Assembly: GCA_002437435.1 (NCBI GenBank)
Contig: DJPV01000060.1
Coordinates: forward strand, 3,207-60,249
Length of the DNA: 57,043 nt
From: Lachnospiraceae bacterium UBA6403
GTDB taxonomy: Bacteria > Bacillota > Clostridia > Lachnospirales > Lachnospiraceae
Reading direction: 5' to 3'
Part shown: positions 8,375 to 17,528 of the stretch, piece by piece
Layout: each line of letters begins with the position of its first letter
Position numbering within the stretch: the stretch's first letter is position 1
The notes under the pieces: model-generated
What the model was told of the DNA's origin: nothing
The model's input: the letters and a program-made list of their open reading frames with translations, nothing else
The model's database searches: none
Translations under genes and position numbers: made by a program

Positions 8375-8423
8375 GCATATGAGATCTGCCAAAAATTAAA
8401 AATCCGTTAAGATTTTCCTATAT

Positions 8424-9050
8424 TTATGAAAGTCCAAATATCTCCTTACAAAGCTTTCTTCCCGACCGTGTCCTGAATATCTTCTCATATGCAGACCGGA
8501 CTGCCTTGATATGCTCTTTATCCTCGTACAGGTTCACAAGAAAATCTGCCTCTACCAATATCTGATAATCCATTCCGTCAATATTGGAATAGGTATGATG
8601 ATGACCGACCAGATAACATACTCTTTCTATAAATGATGCATCATCCGTCAATGCCATAAGCAGTTTTTCTGCTTCCGGCGGGCCTTCCTTCTCCTGCGTC
8701 TTGCCTGTATTATATCCATATTTCTTTTCAGAGTTCTTTATTCCTATATCATGCACAAGTGAAGCTACTTCCAGGATCTCCAGTTCTTCTTCTGTGACTC
8801 CTTCCATCTCTCCGATCAGCTTGGCAAAAGAATGAACCTTCAGGAAATGATGAATCCGTCTGGCATCTCCTGCATAATATTCGATCATCTTTTCTTTTAC
8901 CCGGGATTTCAGATCCCTGCCTGCGGGGATCATGTCTTCTGCATTCTTCTGCAATCTCTCACTCTGTTCTGATTCTGTATTCTGTTTCTCCTCTATATTT
9001 TGCGCTGTTTCCACATTCTGTTCCTGTTCCATGTTCTGCTCTGCTTCCAT
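8424..9050 (-). CDS. HD-domain phosphohydrolase
   Basis: In this 208-residue protein the first 35 residues are an unusual low-complexity stretch rich in Glu, Gln and Asn (QNMEQEQNVETAQNIE). An HD domain follows: His73 region (KVHSFAK), HD at 100-101 (SLVHDIGIK), the GHHHTY cluster near 150-153 and Asp169 (VEADFLVN). The family hydrolyses phosphoester or nucleotide substrates with two metals; the substrate cannot be told. AGGAGG precedes the start. It is divergent from murI and stands alone. The N-terminal tail has short near-repeats of an E/Q-N unit and looks disordered. Confidence 0.85.
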   Translation of the reverse strand: MEAEQNMEQEQNVETAQNIEEKQNTESEQSERLQKNAEDMIPAGRDLKSRVKEKMIEYYAGDARRIHHFLKVHSFAKLIGEMEGVTEEELEILEVASLVHDIGIKNSEKKYGYNTGKTQEKEGPPEAEKLLMALTDDASFIERVCYLVGHHHTYSNIDGMDYQILVEADFLVNLYEDKEHIKAVRSAYEKIFRTRSGRKLCKEIFGLS

Positions 9051-9266
9051 TCTTTTCCTCCTGACTGTCTTCCGACCATTTTTAATGTGTTTATTTGATT
9101 TATTTCTGTCTTATGTTCATCTGTTTTATATCTCTATTCACTCCCCGATTATATATGGTAACTACAGAATACGCAACTTTTTTATCCTGTTTCACCTGTT
9201 CCTGAACTTTTTACCCGTTTTCTTTTGTCGTAAATAAAATGTTTTGTGCTGTTTTCTACTTATAGG

Positions 9267-9296
9267 TTGTCTTTTCTTTTCATATAGTAGTATAAT
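9267..9296 (+). promoter_or_regulatory. Promoter of murI
   Basis: TTGTCT (9267-9272), an 18-bp spacer and perfect TATAAT (9291-9296) lie 35 bp before the murI start. Confidence 0.6.
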
Positions 9297-9330
9297 TTCC
9301 AGGTGCAGGTATTTTTAGGAGGTTTTACAA

Positions 9331-10110
9331 ATGAAAGATAATTCCCGTCCAATCGGCGTATTTGATTCCGGTATTGGCGGTATCAGTGTCTTAAAAGAGA
9401 TCGTTGCACTGATGCCGGAGGAAAATTATATATATTATGGTGATTCTGCGCATGCTCCATATGGTACACGGCAGGTCACTGACATTCAGAATTTAAGTCG
9501 GAACTGTGTGGAATTCCTGCTTGAACATGGTGCAAAAGCAATTGTAATCGCTTGCAATACTGCGACCAGTGCTGCTGCTGCCATGCTCCGTGCAGACTAT
9601 CCGGACATTCCCGTGATCGGTATTGAACCGGCATTAAAGCCTGCCGTTCTCTGGAAAGAACATGACCGGATCGCAGTTATGGCTACCCCTATGACATTGA
9701 AACAGGACAAATTTCTGTCACTGATGCATACCTATGAAAAACAATCCGTGATCTATCGTGTTCCCTGTCCAAAATTAGTTGGCTTCGTGGAAAATGGAGA
9801 TCTGGACAGTCCAGTACTCCATGACTATCTGCAGGAGGTTCTCTCTCCTTATCTGGAAAAGGGAATTGATGCAATCGTGCTTGGCTGCACGCATTATCCG
9901 TTCGTGGAAAAAATGATCCGAACTGTTGTCGGTCCGGATATCAAGATCTTCGTCGGAAGCCATGGGACTGCCATGGAACTACGCCGCCGCCTGATAGCTA
10001 CAGGCTTAAAATCAGACTCAACAGGGCATGGCACGGTAGAGATCTATAACAGCTGTACGACTGACGGAAACGCGCATGTTGCCCTTTGCCGTAAGTTGCT
10101 GGCATTATAA
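9331..10110 (+). CDS. murI: Glutamate racemase
   Basis: This 259-residue, full-length enzyme converts L- to D-glutamate for peptidoglycan. The two catalytic cysteines are Cys75 (IACNTATSAA) and Cys186 (LGCTHYPF). FDSGIGGISVL and YGDSAHAPYG are the other family hallmarks. AGGAGG lies nine bases before ATG. It is one of the few plus-strand genes here. Its 3' end overlaps the last six bases of the converging DUF3810 gene, with no terminator between them. Confidence 0.98.
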   Translation: MKDNSRPIGVFDSGIGGISVLKEIVALMPEENYIYYGDSAHAPYGTRQVTDIQNLSRNCVEFLLEHGAKAIVIACNTATSAAAAMLRADYPDIPVIGIEPALKPAVLWKEHDRIAVMATPMTLKQDKFLSLMHTYEKQSVIYRVPCPKLVGFVENGDLDSPVLHDYLQEVLSPYLEKGIDAIVLGCTHYPFVEKMIRTVVGPDIKIFVGSHGTAMELRRRLIATGLKSDSTGHGTVEIYNSCTTDGNAHVALCRKLLAL

Positions 10111-11268
10111 TTTACCATCATAATATCGTAATAATAACCCGGTTACACGGTCATAGGCGGCTAGTCCATCGGAGACACCGTTCAGATTCAGGCTGGTTTC
10201 AGTGAATGTATTGGATGCCTGATTGACGGTATCCGTCGACAGAACGGCCTTATCTTCCACCTTTTCCCATGTCTCAGGAAGAAGAAAGACATCGTCAGAA
10301 AGCACCTGTTCGGATATCCGCTCATTTGCCAGATATAATTCCGCATCCTCCCCGATAGCCTCATAATAGGCATTATCTACATAAGACAGCACACTCAGAT
10401 ATCCGGAATAAATAAAGAACGGATCCCCGCTGCCAATGCAGGCAAGATAAGAGATAAAATTTGCTTCATCTTCATAGATGTACCCATGCAGATGTGACAG
10501 TTCATGACAATAGGTTGCCGGATAATTCGTAATATACATATCGGCATTACAATTTGCTTCCATCGAAAACGGAAAATAATATCCCGCCATATAGCCTTGA
10601 CTCATCAGCCCGGAAAACATCATATGCTTAACATCCGGATAGTAGCCGGACAACCGTGGATACTGTCCGGACAGTTTTCGAAGTGCATTTCTCGCCTGCT
10701 CCTGTATATCTCCATCATATGTTATGTATCCGTTTTCATCCCGTTCTACTTTTGTGCTGTATTCATTGCACTGCTTTACGATATAATTACGAAGTGCCTG
10801 TAATTCTTCTACCTTATACTGCCGTTCTTCTGTTTCACCATTTACAGAAAGCGATGAACAGTGATAGTAGATCGTACAGTTCCCGGTCATAATAAGACAG
10901 ACCACGACCGTTATATATGCAATAACAAGATCGTAGATCCTGCAAAATCTCCGATATCCCATATGCTTTCTAAAAAAGATCAGCAAAATATTCAGGATCA
11001 GAAATGCAAGGATCAACAGGATCGCCGTAACGATCATAATCTCCCCGATCGAAAAAGAAAACAGATTGCCGAATCTCGCAAATACTGCAACGATAACCGG
11101 ATTTACATGTCCGGCATACCAGTCGCACCAGTTTCTCCATCCCGTCTTTCTGCTGATCCACGGAGCAGCCCACGCTGCTGCATTTATCACTATGACCAGA
11201 AGCACTCCTGTAAGAAGAAGGGTTCTGTGAATATGTCTTTTTTTCTTGTTCTTTTCTACCTTACTCAT
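10105..11268 (-). CDS. DUF3810 membrane protein with an HExxH-type motif
   Basis: The protein is about 387 residues, with three N-terminal hydrophobic helices (near residues 15-35, 60-95 and 110-130) and then an extracytoplasmic domain. That domain contains TYCHELSHLHGY, a metallopeptidase-like HELSH motif, followed by EDEANFISYLAC, which may supply the third metal ligand. This pattern is typical of DUF3810, whose function is uncharacterised. The start at MSKVEKNKKKR (ATG 11266-11268, GGAAG upstream) is preferred over an open extension of 42 codons that is Cys-rich and unlike a signal sequence. It converges on murI with a 6-bp overlap. Confidence 0.85.
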   Translation of the reverse strand: MSKVEKNKKKRHIHRTLLLTGVLLVIVINAAAWAAPWISRKTGWRNWCDWYAGHVNPVIVAVFARFGNLFSFSIGEIMIVTAILLILAFLILNILLIFFRKHMGYRRFCRIYDLVIAYITVVVCLIMTGNCTIYYHCSSLSVNGETEERQYKVEELQALRNYIVKQCNEYSTKVERDENGYITYDGDIQEQARNALRKLSGQYPRLSGYYPDVKHMMFSGLMSQGYMAGYYFPFSMEANCNADMYITNYPATYCHELSHLHGYIYEDEANFISYLACIGSGDPFFIYSGYLSVLSYVDNAYYEAIGEDAELYLANERISEQVLSDDVFLLPETWEKVEDKAVLSTDTVNQASNTFTETSLNLNGVSDGLAAYDRVTGLLLRYYDGKL

Positions 11269-11404
11269 AATTTTATTCTTCCTGCAAGATAGTGTATTTT
11301 CTGATATGCATCCTGGCGGATTCTCATACATACAAACATTCTTTTCTACCTGTTCAGTATAACATCCTGCTCTGCATTTTACGACACACTTCACAGATTT
11401 ATAA

Positions 11405-11468
11405 CAAAAACGCCATCAAAGTTTGACATCTTCTCTGCCTGCCGGCAGACCTGTCATTCTTTGATGGC
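11405..11468 (-). terminator. Terminator of the dlt-like operon
   Basis: GCCATCAAAG (11412-11421) pairs with CTTTGATGGC (11459-11468), with an inner CTGCC-GG-CAG stem. On the minus strand it is followed by GTTTTTG. It lies 50 bp after the carrier-protein stop. Confidence 0.85.
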
Positions 11469-11518
11469 ATTTTATTTCCTGTTATGCTTTTTACTATCGG
11501 CAGATATTTACGATAAAA

Positions 11519-11740
11519 TCATTTCAGATCTTCTACCAGCTCGTACAGGGCTTCTGCGGAATTGAAATTATCAGATGTGATCTCATCACTCGGAATGATA
11601 ACATCGTATTTGTCTGCAATCTCTGCAATGATCGTTATGATATCCAGAGATTCCAGTATTCCATCATCTACCAGTGCATCTTCATTTTCAAAATCAACAT
11701 TCGGTTTGATCTTCTTTAACATTGCAATAAAATCATTCAT
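11519..11740 (-). CDS. Acyl/D-alanyl carrier-like protein (DltC-like)
   Basis: This 73-residue carrier protein has Ser31 in the motif DDGILESLDIITII, where a phosphopantetheine arm would be attached; the usual DSL is ESL here. It would carry an activated acyl group as a thioester from the AMP ligase to the MBOAT protein. The start has a GGAG site inside the last codons of the ligase gene, five bases away, so the two are translationally coupled. It is the last gene of the cassette. In canonical D-alanylation the equivalent is DltC. Confidence 0.88.
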   Translation of the reverse strand: MNDFIAMLKKIKPNVDFENEDALVDDGILESLDIITIIAEIADKYDVIIPSDEITSDNFNSAEALYELVEDLK

Positions 11741-11744
11741 AGTT

Positions 11745-13220
11745 TTATTCTCCTTTATTCTTTGATTCTGCTATCTTTTTTATTTCTTTTCGAAGAAGTG
11801 AGCCTTTAAATGTCTTCGGAACTTCCTCGATATAAAATATCTTCTGCGGCAGCTTATAGCTTTCAACCTGTTGCTGCATATAGATCTGGAATGCAGCTTC
11901 GTCAAAACCATCTTCTTTTACGATCAGCATAACTGGTAATTCTCCGGTGATCGGATCCTGAATGGAACTGTAGGCACAATCTGTCACACCCGGATACCGA
12001 ATCGCAACAGCCTCTACCTCTGCCGGTGAGATCTTACTTCCGCCATAGTTGATAACATCATCTGCCCGTCCAACCAGAATGATACTGCCATCTTCATCCA
12101 TATAGCCAAGATCATTTGTCATAACATATCCATCCACTACCGTTTTTGCCGTAAGTTCCGGGTCATTGTAATAGCCCTCCATAACGATAGAACCACCCCA
12201 GCCCAGTAAGGCAGGCTGTTCTTCTGATCCATTCTCTATAATGTTCCCTTCTTCATCTATAAAGCACACCAGAGAATTGACGGTCGGATATCCGATACAA
12301 CCATTCTTGTTCTGACGGCTGAATTCCAGAATACAGGAACAGCCTGCTTCCGACGATCCATAAAAATTATAAAGTCTTGTATGTGGAAGATACCGGAGCA
12401 GCTTTTCCTTGTCCGTTTCCGGAAGCGGTGCTGATCCTACTTGTATATAATCGATCTGATTGGCATATCCTGCAATCCTGTCATCTGACAAATGAAAGAT
12501 CATTCCAAGCGTTGCCGGAGAAATTGCCATAGATGCTGCATGGTACTGCTCAAGCACCTTCCAGAGATTACCGATCATTGCCATACCATTCATCAGACAG
12601 ACGGTTCCGCCATTAATCATATCTGACTGATATCGTCTTATACCAAAAGAATGATTAAGCGGCATCGGTATGATCTCCACATTTCCCGGCTTCATCTGCG
12701 TTCCCTTCATAACGTTTTCAGCGATCGCCACATCATTCTTATGATGCATGACAACACCCTTTGAGTTGCCGGTCGTACCCGTTGTAAACAACAGCATCGA
12801 ACGCAAATCTGCATTTGGAAGCGGACAGTCCAGTTCCTCTGCATTCTCCATCTGTTCTGCCAGCTTCTTCGGTGATAACCAGCGCAGTCCCTCTGACTCT
12901 TTGTTTGAGATCAGCCATTCTGCATCCACCTTATCCATGATTTCCTGCATACGCTCCGGCGAAGTGGATCGCTCTACAGGGATCACAAGTGCCTGCATAT
13001 ACTGCAAGGCTGAAAATAGAACCATATACTCAATGTTCTGCGTGCATCGTAAAATAACATGTGCATCCTTTTTTATACCATTCTGAAGCAGGACATTTGC
13101 CATCTTTCTGATTGCTGTCCAATACTCCGCATATGTCAGACATTTTTTCAACTCACAGACAGCCAGTGTATCCGGCTGTGTCTCCGCATATTTTTTTATA
13201 TAATGAAGCACGGTTTCCAT
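11745..13220 (-). CDS. AMP-dependent acyl ligase of a dlt-like cassette
   Basis: This 491-residue ANL-superfamily enzyme has the P-loop FTTGTTGNSKG (145-155), NFYGSSEAGC, the Asp motif YVMTNDLGYMDEDG, the hinge GRADDVINYGGSKISPAEVE and the C-terminal catalytic Lys region KTFKGSLLRKEI. By position it should adenylate a small acid and load it on the adjacent carrier protein, the role of DltA. It reads more like a general acyl-CoA synthetase/ligase than DltA, so the acyl group may not be D-alanine. That is inference from motif impression only. It starts 10 bp after the DltD-like gene. Confidence 0.88.
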   Translation of the reverse strand: METVLHYIKKYAETQPDTLAVCELKKCLTYAEYWTAIRKMANVLLQNGIKKDAHVILRCTQNIEYMVLFSALQYMQALVIPVERSTSPERMQEIMDKVDAEWLISNKESEGLRWLSPKKLAEQMENAEELDCPLPNADLRSMLLFTTGTTGNSKGVVMHHKNDVAIAENVMKGTQMKPGNVEIIPMPLNHSFGIRRYQSDMINGGTVCLMNGMAMIGNLWKVLEQYHAASMAISPATLGMIFHLSDDRIAGYANQIDYIQVGSAPLPETDKEKLLRYLPHTRLYNFYGSSEAGCSCILEFSRQNKNGCIGYPTVNSLVCFIDEEGNIIENGSEEQPALLGWGGSIVMEGYYNDPELTAKTVVDGYVMTNDLGYMDEDGSIILVGRADDVINYGGSKISPAEVEAVAIRYPGVTDCAYSSIQDPITGELPVMLIVKEDGFDEAAFQIYMQQQVESYKLPQKIFYIEEVPKTFKGSLLRKEIKKIAESKNKGE

Positions 13221-13230
13221 ATTGATCCTG

Positions 13231-14337
13231 TTATTTCTCCTTTTTCTTTGTAATCTTTTTTACATTTTTCTTCCATTTGTCCATAAATTTCTGATCTTCC
13301 TCATCCCATACCTTACAGGCATCTTCCCAGCTTACCTTCTGATCCTCAGTCAGAGTTTCCTGCAACTGATAATTCTCCTTCAGGTATGCTCCAAGAAAGC
13401 TTGTCACCTTTTTTGCTCCTGCTATATTCATATGCTTTGGATTATAGAAATCCGTTTCAAAATCAATATCCATCTCATCAACATACTGATTCAGATCCAG
13501 ACAGTCATAGCCCTGTTCCTCACAATAGGCATCCACAGCCAGATGCTCCCGGATCTGACCCTCATCCGGTACATACGGTGTCGCTATAAACAGCACCTTT
13601 TTCCCCAGTTCATCTGCCTTTTTCTCGATCGCATCCAGGGTATCCTTCGATTCCTGTGACAGTTCAAGACTCTGATCTGTTGTGTAATCCGGCTTCTTGT
13701 TTTTGAGATTCTTGATCGTTGATTTTGGTCTTGCAAATTTATCATCACTGGATGGATTGTTCAGACGGTTGATCATAAATTCCCGATCAAATTCCATCAG
13801 ATTATTATGATATTTTAATATCTGAAACATCATTTCTACTTTCTTCACAAAGCTTCCACCATGTATGGACTGAATTGCCTGCAGTCTTGTTATAGATGGA
13901 TCCATACCGGATACGAGCAGTTCAAACCAGTAGTCCCGCTCCTCCTGACTGTGATCATCATTTGTATTTCTGGCGATCATGGTTCTGACCTCGACAACAA
14001 ACACATCCACGTTCTGGCTTTTTACCGCTTCTTCCATAATGTATGGCGCCATATTCAGATCCTGGATCGAGCTTGCCACCATGGCTGAGGTAAAATCCTG
14101 TTCCTCATATGCCTGTGGCGGATTCCAGCATCGGAACATCGCACTGGATCCAATCATCAATGCATTGACCGTATCCTTTTCTTCTGCATAATACTCTGCC
14201 CATGCCTCTGCGTCACTCTCATCCGGTCTGGCAAACTGTCCGACCTTCGATATGGAATATAACAATATGACAAAAAACAGAAGGATCGAAATTACTTTTT
14301 TCATTATCGCAAAAACCTTTTTCTTTCCTGTTTTCAT
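13231..14337 (-). CDS. DltD-like membrane-anchored SGNH hydrolase-fold protein
   Basis: The 368-residue protein has one N-terminal membrane anchor (about residues 12-30) and an extracytoplasmic SGNH-like domain. The nucleophile block is IGSSAMF (Ser64/65), and the C-terminal block is DFYNPKHMNIAGAKK with the likely catalytic Asp and His. DltD-type partners of MBOAT acyltransferases have this layout. The C-terminus is very Lys-rich. It sits between the MBOAT gene (17 bp) and the AMP ligase (10 bp) and starts with an AGGAG site. It is probably the outer-face transfer step of a cell-surface acylation pathway. Confidence 0.82.
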   Translation of the reverse strand: MKTGKKKVFAIMKKVISILLFFVILLYSISKVGQFARPDESDAEAWAEYYAEEKDTVNALMIGSSAMFRCWNPPQAYEEQDFTSAMVASSIQDLNMAPYIMEEAVKSQNVDVFVVEVRTMIARNTNDDHSQEERDYWFELLVSGMDPSITRLQAIQSIHGGSFVKKVEMMFQILKYHNNLMEFDREFMINRLNNPSSDDKFARPKSTIKNLKNKKPDYTTDQSLELSQESKDTLDAIEKKADELGKKVLFIATPYVPDEGQIREHLAVDAYCEEQGYDCLDLNQYVDEMDIDFETDFYNPKHMNIAGAKKVTSFLGAYLKENYQLQETLTEDQKVSWEDACKVWDEEDQKFMDKWKKNVKKITKKKEK

Positions 14338-14354
14338 GCTTTGTTCTCCTAACC

Positions 14355-15944
14355 TTAAAACTGTTCATAGATGAATGCGATCTGACTTCCGGATCCATAT
14401 ACACCAAACGTCAATACACATAAAATTCCAACGATCAGAACCAGCCAGCGCAGCCAGAGATTCTGACGCAACAGCCAGCTTCTGATATCTTCTTTTATAC
14501 CCATCTGCTCCCGGATCTCCTGTGCAACCGATACACATAACAGGATCAGACAACCGATCAGTATCAGTCCCCATTCCCGCTGGGACAGAGCAAATGTATT
14601 TACAATGTCATAAAATGTACCACGGTCTGCCACACAGGAAGCTATCATATGAAAAGACGCACGGATTCCATTTCCCATGAAAATGATACGTCCAATCACG
14701 CACAATAAAAACGTGCGAAGCATTCGGAATATATTCCAGCTTATACAGTTTGTCCGTATATTGAGTTTCTCTGTTAATTTAGCAATCGGCTGTTCAAATA
14801 ATGTTGATAAACAGATCAGTATTCCATGAAACAATCCCCAGCCGATATAATTCCACTTTGCCCCATGCCAGAGTCCGGTCAGAATCCACACACACAGTAT
14901 CGGTACACAGGATGCAAATCCAGTTCCTATGACATTTCCCAGATATTTCCGTACCTTGGTATTCCATTTCAACAGGATCTTTGAAGTTGATACCGGATAA
15001 AATACATAATCTCTGAAAAATGCTCCGAGTGAAATATGCCATCTTCTCCAGAACTCCGGTAACGTCTGGGAAAAATATGGCCGTCTGAAATTTTCACCAA
15101 GAGTAATGCCAAAGCCTTCCGATGCGCCACGCACGATATCCATACATCCGGAAAAATCACAGTAGATCTGGATCGAATACATAACCGCTGCCAGGAAGAA
15201 GATCATACCTTCATACTGGTTGGAATGTTTGAATACTTCTGTCACAAATGGGCTGATACGGTCTGCCAGCACCATTTTCTTAAGTGCTCCCCACAGGATC
15301 AGCCATGTGCCTTTTACCACCGTATCATAATCAAACTTATGCTTCTCCCATAGCTGATGTGCAACCAGTTCATATCGCGCGATCGGTCCCTGTGTAATAT
15401 GTGGAAAATATAATACATATGACAGATATTTCAGGAAATTCTTCTGTGCATGTATCCTTCCGTTATAAACATCAACCAGATAAGAGATCATCATAAAAGA
15501 ATAAAAAGAAACTCCAAGCGGTGCAGGAAAATGCCAGTCCGGTATCCGCTGTATCGCGTCATACGGAAGGAAACGCTTGATATTCTCGATGGCAAAGCCT
15601 GTCACCTTGAATACAATTAGTGCACCTATCACGATCAGCAATGCCAGCACAAGATACTTCTTCCGTTTCTTTTTCTGTGCTGTTTTTATCTTTCTTGCGG
15701 CTCTCTTATCTGCATCCAGAAGCAGCCGATCCTGTTCCTCCAGATTTTTCTCCATCAACATTGTCAATGGATACACTAGAAATGCAGTTCCAACTACGAT
15801 CAGGAGATCATCGATTCCACTATAAGCATAGAAAACCACGCTTGCGGCAAGGAGCACCCACCACTGTATTTTCTTTGGTACTATATAATATATTAAAACT
15901 GTAACTGCCAAAAATGCTATAAATATGTATGATACGACAGACAT
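14355..15944 (-). CDS. MBOAT-family acyltransferase (DltB/AlgI-like)
   Basis: This 529-residue polytopic membrane protein has many hydrophobic helices. The AlgI/DltB signatures are LSYVLYFPHITQGPIARY, CDFSGCMDIVRG, FWRRWHISLGAFFRDYVFYP and the catalytic His in TGLWHGAKWNYIGWG. A basic cytoplasmic loop (about residues 75-95, KRAARKIKTAQKKKRKK) is notable. MBOATs of this class move an acyl group across the membrane to a surface polymer. It is first in the four-gene dlt-like cassette and 54 bp after the transporter gene, so it is likely co-transcribed with it. The acceptor (teichoic acid or exopolysaccharide) cannot be told. Confidence 0.93.
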   Translation of the reverse strand: MSVVSYIFIAFLAVTVLIYYIVPKKIQWWVLLAASVVFYAYSGIDDLLIVVGTAFLVYPLTMLMEKNLEEQDRLLLDADKRAARKIKTAQKKKRKKYLVLALLIVIGALIVFKVTGFAIENIKRFLPYDAIQRIPDWHFPAPLGVSFYSFMMISYLVDVYNGRIHAQKNFLKYLSYVLYFPHITQGPIARYELVAHQLWEKHKFDYDTVVKGTWLILWGALKKMVLADRISPFVTEVFKHSNQYEGMIFFLAAVMYSIQIYCDFSGCMDIVRGASEGFGITLGENFRRPYFSQTLPEFWRRWHISLGAFFRDYVFYPVSTSKILLKWNTKVRKYLGNVIGTGFASCVPILCVWILTGLWHGAKWNYIGWGLFHGILICLSTLFEQPIAKLTEKLNIRTNCISWNIFRMLRTFLLCVIGRIIFMGNGIRASFHMIASCVADRGTFYDIVNTFALSQREWGLILIGCLILLCVSVAQEIREQMGIKEDIRSWLLRQNLWLRWLVLIVGILCVLTFGVYGSGSQIAFIYEQF

Positions 15945-15998
15945 GCCTTCTCTCCATTTCTCTCTTTTCGTTCTATAGCCATTTCTATCTGTTTTTCC

Positions 15999-17420
15999 TT
16001 ATACGGTACTGAATGCGTTCCAGTATTTTAGCAGCAATGTACAGATAATCGACATTGTAAAAATAATGATAAGGGAAATCTTCCAGCCTTCCCGGAACAT
16101 ATACTTTGGTTCCAGTCCATATCCTACCGGGATCGCGCGGATCGATGTTGGTAGCATATAAGACAGGTTCACACCAATGGATGCTACATATATATACGGA
16201 ATCGGATTCAGACCACATCCCTGTGTGATCGAGATCACAAGCGGGATCGCAACCGCTGCCGTAGCTGTATTTGAGGTTATATCCGACAACAGAAGTGTTA
16301 CGGTCAGAATGATCAGAATCATTACAAAGCCTCCCTTCATATCAAAGGAAGAAATTATTTTCCCAAGCGCATTTGCAACACCTGTGGCATTGATCAGGCT
16401 TCCAAGTGCCAGACCTCCGGCAAATATATACATAAGATCCCAGATAATCCTGCCCTGTACCTGTTTCCAGACCATGATCCGTTTTCCTTCTTTATTTGTA
16501 AGAAGAAAGGCGATGATCGCACAAATGATAAATACATACGCAGGCTTTAATCCCGGCAATATATTCTGATAAAGCTGTCTGGTAAATGCCAGAACAGTTG
16601 CTGCTACAAACAAAACAAGTGCGGATTTCTCTTCAAAGCTCCTCTTCGGAAGTTCCCGGTACTGTTCCGCAAAATATTCCCGGGAACCACCTAACAGATC
16701 CGCCTTCTTTACATCACGAAGAACAAATACTACATTGATCAGCATTAAGATCAACATAACCGGAAGAAACCGGATGATCCAAGAGGAATACATATATTCT
16801 TTTTCGGTCAACTGCTGGATATATTCCACCGTTACCAGATTCATAGCACCGCCAAGTGGAGATGCCAGACCACCCAGTCCTGTCGCATAGGCGATCGTCA
16901 GCAGAATCTTCGATGCCGTCTTGCTGTTTTTCACATCATCCATTCCAATATATTTCAGCATAGAAACTGCGATTGGTGTAATCGTTGCGCATACCACGGC
17001 ATTCGGAAGCACCGCAGATAATACCATTGACAACACAAACCAGAACACAAGCTGCATTCTGAGACTGTTTCCGATCAGACGCAGAAACGTGATCGCAATT
17101 CGTTTATCCAGTCCTGTATTTTCCCATAATACTGTTATGATCGAAGCTCCGAGCAACAGCAGGATTGTTTCGTCCGCGTAATTCGATATTATAGTCTTCA
17201 TTTCTGCCATAGGAACTGTTGCATTGACTGCGATCGGTAAAAAAGCCGTTACTGCATAATCCACCGGACCCGTCACCCACCAGTATGCCATCCAGAATAC
17301 CGTTCCGACTGCCGCCCGTTCTGCAAATGTCGGCAGAACTGTACATGGTAAAAGAAAGCATGCCAACAGGAATAGAACCGGTCCAAGCAATAAATGAAGC
17401 AATCGTTTATAATTTCTCAT
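15999..17420 (-). CDS. DASS/SLC13-family sodium:anion symporter
   Basis: This 473-residue membrane transporter has about eleven to twelve helices and the DASS hallmark SNTATAAVAIPL near the C-terminus; a first half-repeat carries LPNAVVCATITPIAV. The family imports di- and tricarboxylates or sulfate with sodium. ATG at 17418-17420 (MRNYKRLLHLL) is chosen because GGAGG lies five bases upstream; the frame is open nine codons further. It lies between the two-component system and the dlt-like cassette, with only 54 bp to the MBOAT gene. A link between the imported acid and the acyl group is possible but unproven. Confidence 0.9.
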   Translation of the reverse strand: MRNYKRLLHLLLGPVLFLLACFLLPCTVLPTFAERAAVGTVFWMAYWWVTGPVDYAVTAFLPIAVNATVPMAEMKTIISNYADETILLLLGASIITVLWENTGLDKRIAITFLRLIGNSLRMQLVFWFVLSMVLSAVLPNAVVCATITPIAVSMLKYIGMDDVKNSKTASKILLTIAYATGLGGLASPLGGAMNLVTVEYIQQLTEKEYMYSSWIIRFLPVMLILMLINVVFVLRDVKKADLLGGSREYFAEQYRELPKRSFEEKSALVLFVAATVLAFTRQLYQNILPGLKPAYVFIICAIIAFLLTNKEGKRIMVWKQVQGRIIWDLMYIFAGGLALGSLINATGVANALGKIISSFDMKGGFVMILIILTVTLLLSDITSNTATAAVAIPLVISITQGCGLNPIPYIYVASIGVNLSYMLPTSIRAIPVGYGLEPKYMFREGWKISLIIIFTMSIICTLLLKYWNAFSTV

Positions 17421-17464
17421 ACTATCCTCCAAGCAAGCCCTACTCATATATTTTTCTTTTCAAT

Positions 17465-17511
17465 AAAAAAGAACTCCAATATTGAATTATAAAAATCCAA
17501 TATTAAAGTTC
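17465..17511 (-). terminator. Terminator after the sensor kinase gene
   Basis: GAACTTTAATATTG and CAATATTGGAGTTC pair across an AT-rich loop and are followed by TTTTTTATT on the minus strand, 18 bp after the kinase stop. It separates, at least partly, the two-component genes from the transporter-dlt unit. Confidence 0.75.
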
Positions 17512-17528
17512 GATTAAATTTGACATTT

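Noticed and set aside
11745..13220. Calling the cassette a plain dltABCD D-alanylation operon
   Set aside because: The carrier, MBOAT and SGNH genes fit, but the ligase does not read as a clear DltA and the gene order differs, so the acyl group is left open.
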